From assembly GCA_902611145.1 (NCBI GenBank), contig CACLYO010000012.1, forward strand, positions 1 to 36,981: a DNA stretch of 36,981 nt, given 5' to 3'. This document shows positions 26,542 to 35,457 of the stretch, in pieces. Each line of letters begins with the position of its first letter. The first letter of the stretch is position 1. This DNA is from an uncultured Pelagibacteraceae bacterium (GTDB taxonomy: Bacteria; Pseudomonadota; Alphaproteobacteria; Pelagibacterales; Pelagibacteraceae). The notes beneath the pieces are model-generated. The model saw only the letters and a list, made by a program, of their open reading frames with translations, was not told the DNA's origin and did not search any database. The position numbers and the translations under genes were made by a program.

Positions 26542-27420
26542 ATGAAACAATCTCAATTTAAAAAAGGAATAATTTACGCTACTGCAGGATCTTTGTGGTG
26601 GGGTTTATTAGGGACTGTATTTTTTAAATATATTTCTTCTTTAGGTGCTTTAGAAGTAACAATACATAGATTAATTTGGACAAGCTTTATTCTTTTTTTT
26701 TCAACTTTGATATTCAAAAAATTTAATGTTTTAAAAAAAATACTTAAACAAAAAAAAAATTTATTAATTCTTTTTTTTACTAGTATCCTTATTTTTCTAA
26801 ACTGGGGTACTTGGATATACGCAATTTCAATTAATAAAATTATTGATGCTAGTTATGGTTATTTTATTTTTCCAATATTAAATGTTTTCTTAGGTTATAT
26901 TTTTTTAAATGAAAAAATTAATACTCAAAGAAAAATAGCAATTTTTGCAGTTGTCATCTCATCTATATATTTACTTTTTAATTTTGACTCTTTTCCATGG
27001 ATAGGTTTCATGGTTGCTTTCTTGTGGAGTTCATACAATTTATTAAGAAAAAAAATAAGTGTGGATACTGATATAGGTTTATTTATAGAAAGCCTCTATA
27101 TTTTACCTTTTGCTCTTATTATATGGTACTTAATTTATAAAGCTGGTTTTAATAATTTCACTACAGCACAACCTGTCAATATAGTATTTTTATTCTTAGG
27201 AGGAGTTATGACAGTGATTCCTTTGTTTTTATTTATTAAAGGTTTGGAGAAAACCACAATGGCTACTTCAGGTTTAATATTTTTTTTAACACCAACAAGT
27301 CAATTTTTGCTAGGTTTTTTTTACTTTAATGAACCCTTTAACATGACTAAGTTAATTAGCTTTATTTTTATATGGATAGCTGTATTTATTTATTTAAAAG
27401 ACTTGTATGAAAATAACTAA
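26542..27420 (+). CDS. rarD: RarD-type EamA family permease
   Basis: A 292-residue inner-membrane transporter of the drug/metabolite superfamily with about ten membrane helices in two repeats. The start KKGIIYATAGSLWWGLLGTVFFKY, HRLIWTSF and NWGTWIYAISINKIIDASYGYFI identify the RarD subgroup. RarD was named for chloramphenicol sensitivity in Pseudomonas, but its substrate is unknown. The end overlaps the transglycosylase start by 14 nt. The 77-nt gap before it also holds the promoter of the divergent tRNA-Ser. Confidence 0.88.
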   Translation: MKQSQFKKGIIYATAGSLWWGLLGTVFFKYISSLGALEVTIHRLIWTSFILFFSTLIFKKFNVLKKILKQKKNLLILFFTSILIFLNWGTWIYAISINKIIDASYGYFIFPILNVFLGYIFLNEKINTQRKIAIFAVVISSIYLLFNFDSFPWIGFMVAFLWSSYNLLRKKISVDTDIGLFIESLYILPFALIIWYLIYKAGFNNFTTAQPVNIVFLFLGGVMTVIPLFLFIKGLEKTTMATSGLIFFLTPTSQFLLGFFYFNEPFNMTKLISFIFIWIAVFIYLKDLYENN

Positions 27421-28405
27421 ACTTTTTTTAACTTTTTTTGTTTTCTTTTTTACTTTTACATTAAATTCTAACTCTTCAACATTTGAGAATTGGAAAAATG
27501 ACTTTAAAAAAATTGCTATTAATCGGGGTATTTCAGAATTAACTTTTGATAAAGCTATGGCAAATGTAAAATTTTTACCAAAAGTTATTGAATATGATAG
27601 GTATCAACCAGAATTTTATGAAGATACAAAAACTTATGTATCAAAACGTACATCTCAAAAAAAGCTTAAAAAAGGATTAAGCTTTTACAATAATAATAAA
27701 AATTTAATTAATAAAATTGATAAAAACTTTAATATCGAAAAAGAATTACTTTTATCGTTGATGGGTATTGAAACAAATTTTGGAACTTATGTTGGTAAAA
27801 TGGATATACTTTCATCATTAGCCACTCTTAGTTATGACAAGAGAAGGAGTGAGTTTTTTACAAATGAACTTATTACAATTTTAAAATTAGTTGATGATGG
27901 AATTATAGATTATAAAATACTTTATGGATCCTGGGCTGGTGCATTTGGTAATTTTCAATTTATGCCATCTACTATTGAAAAATATGCTATTGATTACAAT
28001 GGAAATAAATTAATAGAATTAAAAAATAGCCATGATTCATTTGCGTCTGCTGCTAATTATTTAAAAAAAATGGGATGGAAAAAAAATGAGCCTTGTTTTA
28101 TTAAAGTCAATCTAAAACCAAATATACCTATAAAGTATTTAAATACATCAGCAAAAAAAATTATAAATAAAAAAAAGGTAGTTTTTTTTAAAAAATATTT
28201 AGAAAACTTTAATCAAAATAAAATTAATGATAATACGCTTGTGGCTATTATAACACCAGATGCTGATATAGTTGAAAACGCTGATAAACTTAATCCAGCA
28301 TATATGGTTTTTAAAAACTATGAACTAGTACTAAAATGGAATAGATCACTTAGATTTGGAATAGCTGTCTGCACTTTAAAGGATAAATTTAAAAATGAAT
28401 TATAA
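27407..28405 (+). CDS. Lytic murein transglycosylase, MltB type
   Basis: Cleaves peptidoglycan glycan strands to form anhydro-MurNAc ends. The 332-residue protein starts with an N-terminal signal (MKITKLFLTFFVFFFTFTLN) without a clear lipobox, suggesting a soluble periplasmic form rather than the lipoprotein MltB. The SLT_2 domain has catalytic Glu122 in LSLMGIETNFGTYVG, then LATLSYDKRRSEFF and the GSWAGAFGNFQFMPST substrate-groove motif. It lacks a C-terminal PG_binding_1 domain. It precedes an RlpA-like protein and dacA, so this is a wall-remodelling cluster; its products could feed NagZ. Confidence 0.93.
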   Translation: MKITKLFLTFFVFFFTFTLNSNSSTFENWKNDFKKIAINRGISELTFDKAMANVKFLPKVIEYDRYQPEFYEDTKTYVSKRTSQKKLKKGLSFYNNNKNLINKIDKNFNIEKELLLSLMGIETNFGTYVGKMDILSSLATLSYDKRRSEFFTNELITILKLVDDGIIDYKILYGSWAGAFGNFQFMPSTIEKYAIDYNGNKLIELKNSHDSFASAANYLKKMGWKKNEPCFIKVNLKPNIPIKYLNTSAKKIINKKKVVFFKKYLENFNQNKINDNTLVAIITPDADIVENADKLNPAYMVFKNYELVLKWNRSLRFGIAVCTLKDKFKNEL

Positions 28406-29162
28406 GTTATTTTTATATATTTTATTTATTTTATTTCTAAATTCCTGCATAGAAACTACAGATATAAATTATTCTACAAAACCTGTTAGAATAGAAAAAT
28501 TTTCAAATAAGGGATTTGCTTTAATTTATGATGATAATTTATTTAAGAAAAAAATTATAAACAAAAAAATTAATGAAAGGGATCTTATTATTTTTCAGAA
28601 AAATTTAGATAGAGGAACACCTGTTAAAATTTTTAACCCTACCAATAAAAAGTCACTTATTGCAAAAGTTGGAAAAAATTCGATTTATCCAAATTTCAAT
28701 AATTCAGTTGTATCAAAAAGAATTTTTGATGAATTGGAACTTGATTTAAATGATCCATATATACATATTATTGAAATTATTGAACAAGACACATTTATTG
28801 CTAAAAAATCGAAAACTTTTGATGCAGAAAAAAAAGTTGCTAATAAAGCTCCAGTTGAAAGTATAAGCGTTAATGACTTAAATGAATCAAATATAAAAAC
28901 CAAAAAAGATAAAAAAAAAAATAAGAAAAAATTTATTTATAGTGTAAAAATTGCTGATTTTTATTTTAAAAAAACTGCTATTACAATGGTTAATAGAGTT
29001 AAAACTGAAACATTGATAAAGAATGCAAAAATTAAGGAAGTGTCAAAAAATAAATTTAGGGTATATATAGGACCATATTCCAATTTAAAGGCATTACAAA
29101 AAGCATATAATAGTGTAGAAAAACTTAAATTTGAAAATATTGAAATTTTAAGACATGAGTAG
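28395..29162 (+). CDS. RlpA-like lipoprotein with degenerate DPBB domain and C-terminal SPOR domain
   Basis: A 255-residue lipoprotein: signal with lipobox LNSC (Cys18), a region resembling the RlpA double-psi beta-barrel (about 35-135), a Lys-rich linker, and a SPOR-type domain at about 175-255 (KFIYSVKIADFYFKKTAITMVNR ... RVYIGPYSN). RlpA proteins bind denuded septal glycan through SPOR, and some cut it. Here RGTPVKIFNPTNKKSLIAKV fits the barrel strands, but the expected DRGPF catalytic stretch reads GKNSIYPNF, so enzymatic activity is doubtful. The position between MltB and DacA genes supports the RlpA call. It overlaps the upstream gene by 11 nt and dacA by 8 nt. Confidence 0.75.
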   Translation: MNYKLFLYILFILFLNSCIETTDINYSTKPVRIEKFSNKGFALIYDDNLFKKKIINKKINERDLIIFQKNLDRGTPVKIFNPTNKKSLIAKVGKNSIYPNFNNSVVSKRIFDELELDLNDPYIHIIEIIEQDTFIAKKSKTFDAEKKVANKAPVESISVNDLNESNIKTKKDKKKNKKKFIYSVKIADFYFKKTAITMVNRVKTETLIKNAKIKEVSKNKFRVYIGPYSNLKALQKAYNSVEKLKFENIEILRHE

Positions 29163-30315
29163 ATTTATTAGAAGAAAAATAATTCCGTTTTTATTTTTTA
29201 TTTTCCTTATTCAAGGAAATGCAAATTCATTTGAAATAAAAGCGTCTACTGCAATTTTACAAGATTTTTTATCTGGTAAAATTTTGTATGAAAAAGAGGC
29301 AGATAGTTCAATTTATCCCGCCTCTATGACAAAAATAATGACTTCGATCATAGCTTTCGATTTAATAAAGAGTGGAGAACTTAGTTTAGATGATAAATTT
29401 TTAATTTCAGAAAAGGCATGGAGGCTTTCTAAACCAGGAAACTCCTCTATGTTTATAATGCTTAATGATGAAGTTTCAGTTGAAGATTTATTAAGAGGGA
29501 TAATTATAGTTTCTGGAAATGATGCCTGTGTAGCTTTAGCAGAAGGAATTGCTGGAACAGAAGAAGCATTCGCAGAACTTATGACTACTAAGGCAATAGA
29601 AATAGGTATGACAAATACTAATTTTTCAAATTCTTCTGGTCTTAATGATCCAGACAATTATTCAACGGTTAGAGATATCTTAGTTATGTCTAACTATTTA
29701 ATAAAAAATTATCCCAATTTTTATGAATATTTTAAAGAATTAGAATTCACGTGGGATCGAACAGGTGGTGATCCAATTACTCAACCAAATACGAATAGTT
29801 TATTATTAAAAAATCGATTAGTTGATGGAATTAAAACTGGTTATCTAGCTGTGGAAAAATATTCATTAGCTTCATCAATGTCCAAAAATGAAAGAAGATT
29901 AATTGCTGTTGGTAGTGGTTTTAAAAATAAATCAAGTAGATCTCGACAATCTAACAGGCTATTAAATTATGGATTATCACATTTTGATACTATTAAAATA
30001 GCAAAAAAAAATGAGGTTATAGTCGAAATAGATACTTGGCTAGGTAAAGAAAAAGTAGTTGGTGGTTATCTTAAAAATGATGTCTATAAAACAATTAAAA
30101 AAACCAAAAAAAAAAATTTAAAAGTAATAGCTGAATATAATGGACCAATAGAGGCACCAGTTAAAAAAGATCAAAAAATTGGCATCATAAGAATTTTTTA
30201 CAAAGAAAATTTTTTATCAGAACACAATATTTATGCATCTACTGATATAAAAAAAGTAAATTTATTATCAAGACTTATCCAATCAATTAATTATTTAATA
30301 TGGGGCGATGTATAA
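29155..30315 (+). CDS. dacA: D-alanyl-D-alanine carboxypeptidase (PBP5/6 family)
   Basis: Removes the terminal D-Ala from peptidoglycan pentapeptides, limiting cross-linking. The 386-residue protein has a signal peptide (core FLFFIFLIQ, cleavage near NANS). The three penicillin-binding motifs are SMTK at 57-60, SGN at 120-122 and KTG at 227-229. A C-terminal beta-rich PBP5_C-like domain and a final amphipathic helix follow for membrane association. It overlaps the RlpA-like gene and tmk by 8 nt each. Beta-lactams would be expected to bind Ser57. Confidence 0.96.
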   Translation: MSRFIRRKIIPFLFFIFLIQGNANSFEIKASTAILQDFLSGKILYEKEADSSIYPASMTKIMTSIIAFDLIKSGELSLDDKFLISEKAWRLSKPGNSSMFIMLNDEVSVEDLLRGIIIVSGNDACVALAEGIAGTEEAFAELMTTKAIEIGMTNTNFSNSSGLNDPDNYSTVRDILVMSNYLIKNYPNFYEYFKELEFTWDRTGGDPITQPNTNSLLLKNRLVDGIKTGYLAVEKYSLASSMSKNERRLIAVGSGFKNKSSRSRQSNRLLNYGLSHFDTIKIAKKNEVIVEIDTWLGKEKVVGGYLKNDVYKTIKKTKKKNLKVIAEYNGPIEAPVKKDQKIGIIRIFYKENFLSEHNIYASTDIKKVNLLSRLIQSINYLIWGDV

Positions 30316-30919
30316 AAAGCCCATAATAGTTTTTGAAGGTATTGAATGTTCAGGAAAGTCGCATCATATTAAAAATGTATCAAATTATTTAAAAAAAAAG
30401 AAAATTAAATTTATCAAAATCCGTGAACCTGGTGGATCACAAAATTCAGAAATAATAAGAAAATTAATTTTAAACAAAAAATCAAATTTTGACAAAATGA
30501 CTGATCTATTAATGTATATGGCAAGTAGAAACGAAAATTTTCATCATATTCTGTTAAAGAACTATAAGAAAAAAATTATTTTAATTGATCGTTTCATAGA
30601 CTCAACTATTGCTTATCAACATTATGGAATGGGTGTTAATCTAAAAATCATAAAATATATAAATAATTTCATTTTAAGAAACATTAAAGTCAATTTTACA
30701 TTTTTAAATACTGTGAACAAAAAAAATTTGATTTTAAGATTAAAAAAAAGAAAAAATTTAAATAGATATGACAAATTTAATTATAACTTTTATTCTAAAG
30801 TACAAAATGGATTTCTAAAATTATCTAAAAGTAAAAAAAAATATTTAATTATAAATTCCAATTTACCTATTTCACAAAATAAAAAAATAATAATAAACAA
30901 ATTAAAAAAATTAATTTAA
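30308..30919 (+). CDS. tmk: Thymidylate kinase
   Basis: Phosphorylates dTMP to dTDP for DNA synthesis. The 203-residue protein has the P-loop FEGIECSGKS at 9-18 (GxxxxGKS), REPGGSQNSE at 39-48, the DRF variant of the DRY motif at 94-96 with STIAYQHYG, and a Lys/Arg/Asn-rich lid (RKNLNRYDKF). Cys14 inside the P-loop replaces the more usual Gly or Asp. It overlaps dacA by 8 nt and is one base from holB; a tmk-holB pair is widespread in bacteria. Confidence 0.95.
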   Translation: MYKKPIIVFEGIECSGKSHHIKNVSNYLKKKKIKFIKIREPGGSQNSEIIRKLILNKKSNFDKMTDLLMYMASRNENFHHILLKNYKKKIILIDRFIDSTIAYQHYGMGVNLKIIKYINNFILRNIKVNFTFLNTVNKKNLILRLKKRKNLNRYDKFNYNFYSKVQNGFLKLSKSKKKYLIINSNLPISQNKKIIINKLKKLI

Positions 30920-30920
30920 C

Positions 30921-31856
30921 ATGAATTTAGATCCAAGAAATCAACAAAAGCTACTAGGTTTTAATAATTTGTTTAATCATTTTGCTAAATTATTGGATAG
31001 TAAAAAATTTCCTAATAAAATTATAATTTCTGGACCTAAAGGCATAGGAAAGTCTACCTTTGCATATCATTTTATTAATTATATTTTTTCAAAAAATGAA
31101 ACAAATTCTTATGATATTAATCAATTTAAAATTAAAAGTGATAATAAATCCTTTAATTTAGTAAAAAATTTATCACATCCAAATTTTTATTTAATAGATT
31201 TATTGGATGGAAAAAAAATAATTGAAATTTCACAAATAAGGAAAGCAATTGCATATTCACAAAAATCTTCTTTTAATGATAAATATAGAATCGTATTAAT
31301 TGATAATATTGAAACTCTGAATTTATATTCTGCAAATGCTCTTTTAAAAATTATTGAAGAACCTAATGAAAAACTTTTTTTTATATTAATTCACAATAAT
31401 TCAAAAAAAATTATTAAAACAATACAATCAAGGTGTATAATTTTTAAAAAAAATTTTACTTATGATGAAAATTTGTCGATAGCTAGTGATTTATCAAGTG
31501 TTAATTTAAAAAATTTTTTCAATGAGAGTATAATTAATCATTATTTAACAATAGGTGATTTGCTTTATTTATATAACTTTTCAATTAATAACAAATTTGA
31601 TATTAAAAAATTATCATTAAAAGACTTATTATTACATTTAATTAATTTTAAAATTTATAAAAATAATTATGATTTAACAAATCTAACTTTTAAATTAATC
31701 GAGTCATATTTCTATTATTCTTTTTTACATAATAAAAATTTAGATATTTATAAACTTTATGAATATTTTATAAAAAAAATTGATTATACCAATAAATTTA
31801 ATCTTGATATTGAAAGCTTATTTTTAGAATTTAAAAACAAAGTTACAAATGAATAA
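30921..31856 (+). CDS. holB: DNA polymerase III delta' subunit
   Basis: Clamp-loader subunit that helps place the sliding clamp on DNA. The 311-residue protein shows a Walker A-like GPKGIGKS at 38-45, YRIVLIDNIETLNLYSANALLKIIEEP (AAA+ Walker B region and helix) and TIQSRC, the sensor/SRC motif. No zinc-binding Cys cluster is present. The C-terminal third is highly divergent and Asn/Ile/Lys-rich. Position between tmk and metG matches other alphaproteobacteria. It overlaps metG by 8 nt. Confidence 0.92.
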   Translation: MNLDPRNQQKLLGFNNLFNHFAKLLDSKKFPNKIIISGPKGIGKSTFAYHFINYIFSKNETNSYDINQFKIKSDNKSFNLVKNLSHPNFYLIDLLDGKKIIEISQIRKAIAYSQKSSFNDKYRIVLIDNIETLNLYSANALLKIIEEPNEKLFFILIHNNSKKIIKTIQSRCIIFKKNFTYDENLSIASDLSSVNLKNFFNESIINHYLTIGDLLYLYNFSINNKFDIKKLSLKDLLLHLINFKIYKNNYDLTNLTFKLIESYFYYSFLHNKNLDIYKLYEYFIKKIDYTNKFNLDIESLFLEFKNKVTNE

Positions 31857-33387
31857 AAATTTTTACATTACAACGCCAATATATTATCCATCTGGAAAAC
31901 CACATATGGGACATGCTTATTCAAGTATAATTGCTGATTTTTTCGCTAGAATTAAAAGAATTCAAGACTCAAAAGTTTTTTTCTTAACAGGAACTGATGA
32001 GCATGGTTTAAAAATCCAACGCGCTGCTGAAGCTAAGGGTATGAAGCCAAAAGATTTCTGTGATGAAATAAGTAAAACTTTTAAAAATTTATCCAAAGTG
32101 TTGAATCTTTCTAATACTGATTTTATTAGAACAACAGAAGAGAGACACTCAAAATCAGTGATTAATCTTTGGAACATTTTAGAAAAAAAAAATGAAATTT
32201 ATTTGTCTAAATATTCCGGATGGTATTCTGTTTCTGATGAAGCTTTTTATTCTGATAATGAAGTTGAAGATGTTGATGGAGTTAAAAAATCTAACATATC
32301 TGGTTCACTTGTAGAATGGGTGGAAGAAGAATCTTTTTTTTTTAAATTATCAAAATGGCAAGAACCTTTACTTAAATATTATGAAGATAATCCAAAATTT
32401 ATTTTACCAGAATCAAGAAAAAATGAAGTGATAAGTTTTGTTAAAAGTGGTTTAAAAGATCTGTCTGTTAGTAGAAAATCTTTTTCATGGGGAATTAAAG
32501 TTCCTTCAAACAAAGACCATGTTATATATGTATGGTTAGATGCTTTAACTAATTATTTAAGTGCGCTCAACTATCCAGATGCATCTAGTAAACTACTCAA
32601 AGATTTTTGGCCAGCAACATTACACTTGATAGGTAAAGATATATTGCGATTTCATGCTGTTTATTGGCCAGCATTTCTATTAGCAGCCAACATACCACTT
32701 CCTGAACGTGTGTATGGTCATGGATGGATATTATCTGGTGAAGAAAAAATGTCAAAATCAAAAGGAAATATATTGGACCCTTTAGAAATTATAAAAAAAT
32801 ATGGACTAGATCCTTTAAGATATTATTTAATAAAGGAAGTCTCTTTTGGCAATGATGGTAATATATCTCAAGATAAATTAGAAAGTTGTATTAATAGTGA
32901 TTTAGCTAACAATTTTGGAAATTTATGTCAAAGAGTTATTGCGTTTAATGAAAAAAACCTAAATCTTAAAATTCCTGATAAAATTAAGTTTACAGATAAT
33001 GACATGAAAGTTCTGGATATTTTTAAAAAAGATTATGAAAAAATTTTTAAATGTATAGACGATCAAGATATTAACTCTTATATGAATTTTATAGTAGAGC
33101 AGCTGTTTGCTGCTAACAAATATTTCAATGATGAAGAACCCTGGAAGAAAAAGTCTGATATTTTAAGATTAAATACAATAATATATGTTGCAATGGAGTT
33201 AATAAGAAAAATTACAATTATGTTATATCCCGTCATACCCACTAGTTCATTAAAAGTTTTGAATATTTTTGGTATTAAAGAAAATGATATTAAATTTGCT
33301 TCAATTCAAAATCATGAAACTCTACAAAAAGGTGCAAAAATAAATAAAATAAATATATTGTTTAATAAGATTGAAAAAAATGATTGA
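31849..33387 (+). CDS. metG: Methionyl-tRNA synthetase
   Basis: Class I synthetase that charges initiator and elongator tRNA-Met. The 512-residue protein has HMGH at 19-22 (YYPSGKPHMGHAYS), FLTGTDEHGLKIQRAA, VYVWLDALTNYLS, GKDILRFHAVYWPAFL and KMSKS at 300-304 (GEEKMSKSKGNILDP). No Cys-based zinc knuckle is present in the connective peptide, and there is no C-terminal Arc1p-like domain; the length fits the compact alphaproteobacterial type. It overlaps holB and tatD by 8 nt each. Confidence 0.98.
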   Translation: MNKNFYITTPIYYPSGKPHMGHAYSSIIADFFARIKRIQDSKVFFLTGTDEHGLKIQRAAEAKGMKPKDFCDEISKTFKNLSKVLNLSNTDFIRTTEERHSKSVINLWNILEKKNEIYLSKYSGWYSVSDEAFYSDNEVEDVDGVKKSNISGSLVEWVEEESFFFKLSKWQEPLLKYYEDNPKFILPESRKNEVISFVKSGLKDLSVSRKSFSWGIKVPSNKDHVIYVWLDALTNYLSALNYPDASSKLLKDFWPATLHLIGKDILRFHAVYWPAFLLAANIPLPERVYGHGWILSGEEKMSKSKGNILDPLEIIKKYGLDPLRYYLIKEVSFGNDGNISQDKLESCINSDLANNFGNLCQRVIAFNEKNLNLKIPDKIKFTDNDMKVLDIFKKDYEKIFKCIDDQDINSYMNFIVEQLFAANKYFNDEEPWKKKSDILRLNTIIYVAMELIRKITIMLYPVIPTSSLKVLNIFGIKENDIKFASIQNHETLQKGAKINKINILFNKIEKND

Positions 33388-34132
33388 TTCACATTGCCAC
33401 CTAGATCACGAACCATTATTTTCAAATTTAAATCATGTCTTATTGCGATCTAAAGAAATTGGTATTGAAAAAATACTAACAATTTGCACAACAAAGGAAA
33501 GTTTTAAGAATATATTAAATATAATTCAATCTGATAGCATGATTTATGGAACTTTTGGGATACACCCACATGAGTCAAGTAAAAATATTTTAACAAAAGA
33601 AGAAATTTCAAAAGAAATATCTTTAAATAAAAAAATAATAGGGGTAGGAGAAACTGGCTTGGATTTTTATTATAATAATAGCGATAAAGACTCACAAATT
33701 AAAAGTTTCAAAAGTCATATTGATGCGGCAGTTCAATTAAATATACCTTTAATAGTACATAGCCGTAATGCTGAAAATGAAACTTATGAACTTTTAAAAA
33801 AATCAAAGTGTCTAAAAATTTTAATGCATTGTTTTACTGGGTCAGATTCTTTTGCTGAAAACCTTATACCTTTAGGAGCTTATTTTTCTGCAAGTGGTAT
33901 TATTACATTTTCTAATAGCAAAAGTTTACAAGAAACATTTAAAAAAATACCATTAGATAAACTATTAATTGAAACTGATAGTCCTTTTTTAGCGCCTGTT
34001 CCTATGAGAGGTAAAAAAAATGAGCCTAGCTATATACAATATACACTAAATAAATTAGCCGATTTAAAAAATATCAACAAATCCAAACTAGACAAAATAA
34101 CTACTGACAATTTTAATAAGTTGTTTTTTTAG
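33380..34132 (+). CDS. tatD: TatD-family metal-dependent DNase/hydrolase
   Basis: Amidohydrolase-fold protein implicated in DNA degradation and repair. I start it at the ATG at 33380 (MIDSHCHLDH) rather than a TTG three codons earlier. Metal ligands are visible: H5 and H7, the Glu in VGETGLDF, His in PLIVHSRNAE, His in LMHCFTG and Asp in LIETDSPFLAP. The 250-residue length is typical. Despite its name it is not part of the Tat machinery. It overlaps metG by 8 nt, and the MBL gene follows after 2 nt, the usual order. Confidence 0.95.
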   Translation: MIDSHCHLDHEPLFSNLNHVLLRSKEIGIEKILTICTTKESFKNILNIIQSDSMIYGTFGIHPHESSKNILTKEEISKEISLNKKIIGVGETGLDFYYNNSDKDSQIKSFKSHIDAAVQLNIPLIVHSRNAENETYELLKKSKCLKILMHCFTGSDSFAENLIPLGAYFSASGIITFSNSKSLQETFKKIPLDKLLIETDSPFLAPVPMRGKKNEPSYIQYTLNKLADLKNINKSKLDKITTDNFNKLFF

Positions 34133-34134
34133 TA

Positions 34135-34908
34135 ATGAGTATTAAGTTTACAATATTAGGTTGTGGAAGTTCTTTAGGAGTACCTCGTATTGATGGGAAT
34201 TTTGGTAAATGTAATCCGAAAAATAAAAAAAACTATCGAACAAGATGTTCTGCTCTAATTAGTTCATCTCAAAGAAATATTCTTATAGACACATCACCAG
34301 ACATTAAATTTCAATTATTAAAAAATAAGATTAAAAATATAAATAATGTTTTTTATACACATGCACATGCTGATCAAACACATGGCATTAACGAAATGAG
34401 AGCTTTTTATATAGTAAATAAGAAAAAATTACCTGTTTATGGTGATAAAATAACTAAAAAACTTTTATTTTCAACTTTCAAATATTGTTTTAAGGGTACA
34501 AGATCATATCCAGCAACTTTAAAGTTTAACAATTTATTTAGAATTCATAAATTTGATAGTGGTAAAGATAAAATTGTTATAAAAAATATTACAGTTGAAC
34601 ATGGTTTAATTAATAGTAAATGCTACATAATTAATAATATATGTGCTTATGTAAGCGATGTAAGTAAAATTTATAGTAAAGATATAATTAAATTAAAAAA
34701 TCTTAAATATTTTGTAGTTGATTGTTTGAGATTTAAACAACATCCATCACATTTTAATTTATCTGATGTTATTGAAATAACAAAAAAAATAGAACCAAAA
34801 AAAACTATTTTGACTAACCTTCACAGTGATATTGATTACAAACATTTAAAAAAAAAATTACCAAAAAATATTATTCCAGCATATGATGGATTAAGTTTCT
34901 TAATTTAA
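34135..34908 (+). CDS. MBL-fold metal hydrolase (PhnP-like)
   Basis: A 257-residue metallo-beta-lactamase-fold hydrolase related to PhnP phosphodiesterases. LGCGSSLGVPRIDG near the start, RTRCSALI, NILIDTSPD and the metal motif THAHADQTHG (H76, H78, D80) are seen, with later ligands in VEHGL, AYVSDVS and LHSDIDY. The position of the last His of HxHxDH is Gln81. I believe this variant recurs in alphaproteobacterial members. The substrate is unknown; cyclic phosphate or phosphodiester hydrolysis is plausible. Its last 9 nt overlap the convergent glutathione peroxidase gene. Confidence 0.88.
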   Translation: MSIKFTILGCGSSLGVPRIDGNFGKCNPKNKKNYRTRCSALISSSQRNILIDTSPDIKFQLLKNKIKNINNVFYTHAHADQTHGINEMRAFYIVNKKKLPVYGDKITKKLLFSTFKYCFKGTRSYPATLKFNNLFRIHKFDSGKDKIVIKNITVEHGLINSKCYIINNICAYVSDVSKIYSKDIIKLKNLKYFVVDCLRFKQHPSHFNLSDVIEITKKIEPKKTILTNLHSDIDYKHLKKKLPKNIIPAYDGLSFLI

Positions 34909-35457
34909 TATTTTTTCAATTTTTAAAATAACTTTCTTAGACATAGGATTTGTAAATGAAGCAAATGTATCTACAATAATTCCTTCATTATTAATTAATA
35001 TTTTGTGAAAGTTCCATTTAGGAATTGCACTTTTTCCATATGAGATTTTAGCCCATTTATAAATTTCATGAGCATTATCACCTTTAACATCATGCTTTGA
35101 AGTCATTAAAAAATTAATATTAAAATTTGTTTCACAAAAATCTTTAATTTCTGTATTTGATCCGGGTTCTTGACCACCAAACTGATTTGAAGGCATTCCA
35201 ATAACAATTAAATCTTTTTCTCTATATTTTTCCCAAAGATTTTGTAAATCAGCATATTGTTTAGTAAATCCACAATTACTAGCTACATTTACTAAAAATA
35301 TAGTTTTACCCTTATATTTACTTAAACTAATTATTTCACCAGTTATAGATTCTATTTCAATGTCATATAATTTTTTATTTTCCATCGAATTTACCTTTAT
35401 ATTGAAATTAAAAATTACCGCTAAAATAATTATTAAAAGATTAATTATTTTTTTCAT
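34900..35457 (-). CDS. Glutathione peroxidase family protein, Cys type, exported
   Basis: A 185-residue thiol peroxidase that reduces hydroperoxides. An N-terminal signal (MKKIINLLIIILAVIFNFNI) suggests a periplasmic location; many bacterial homologues are cytoplasmic. The catalytic tetrad is visible: C62 in NVASNCGFT (Cys, not selenocysteine), Q96 in NQFGGQEPG, and W148-N149 in KWNFHK. In the periplasm, thioredoxin-like reductants are more likely than glutathione. The ATG overlaps the nhaA stop by 4 nt (ATGA), so it is probably co-transcribed with nhaA. Confidence 0.94.
   Translation of the reverse strand: MKKIINLLIIILAVIFNFNIKVNSMENKKLYDIEIESITGEIISLSKYKGKTIFLVNVASNCGFTKQYADLQNLWEKYREKDLIVIGMPSNQFGGQEPGSNTEIKDFCETNFNINFLMTSKHDVKGDNAHEIYKWAKISYGKSAIPKWNFHKILINNEGIIVDTFASFTNPMSKKVILKIEKILN

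Noticed and set aside
29313-29657. A 114-codon minus-strand frame inside dacA
   Set aside because: It is the antisense shadow of the penicillin-binding region and has no ribosome-binding site or family resemblance.
31500-31856. Possible decay of holB because of its extremely biased C-terminal third
   Set aside because: The frame is intact, the ATPase motifs are present and the end is coupled to metG; divergence there is normal for delta' subunits.
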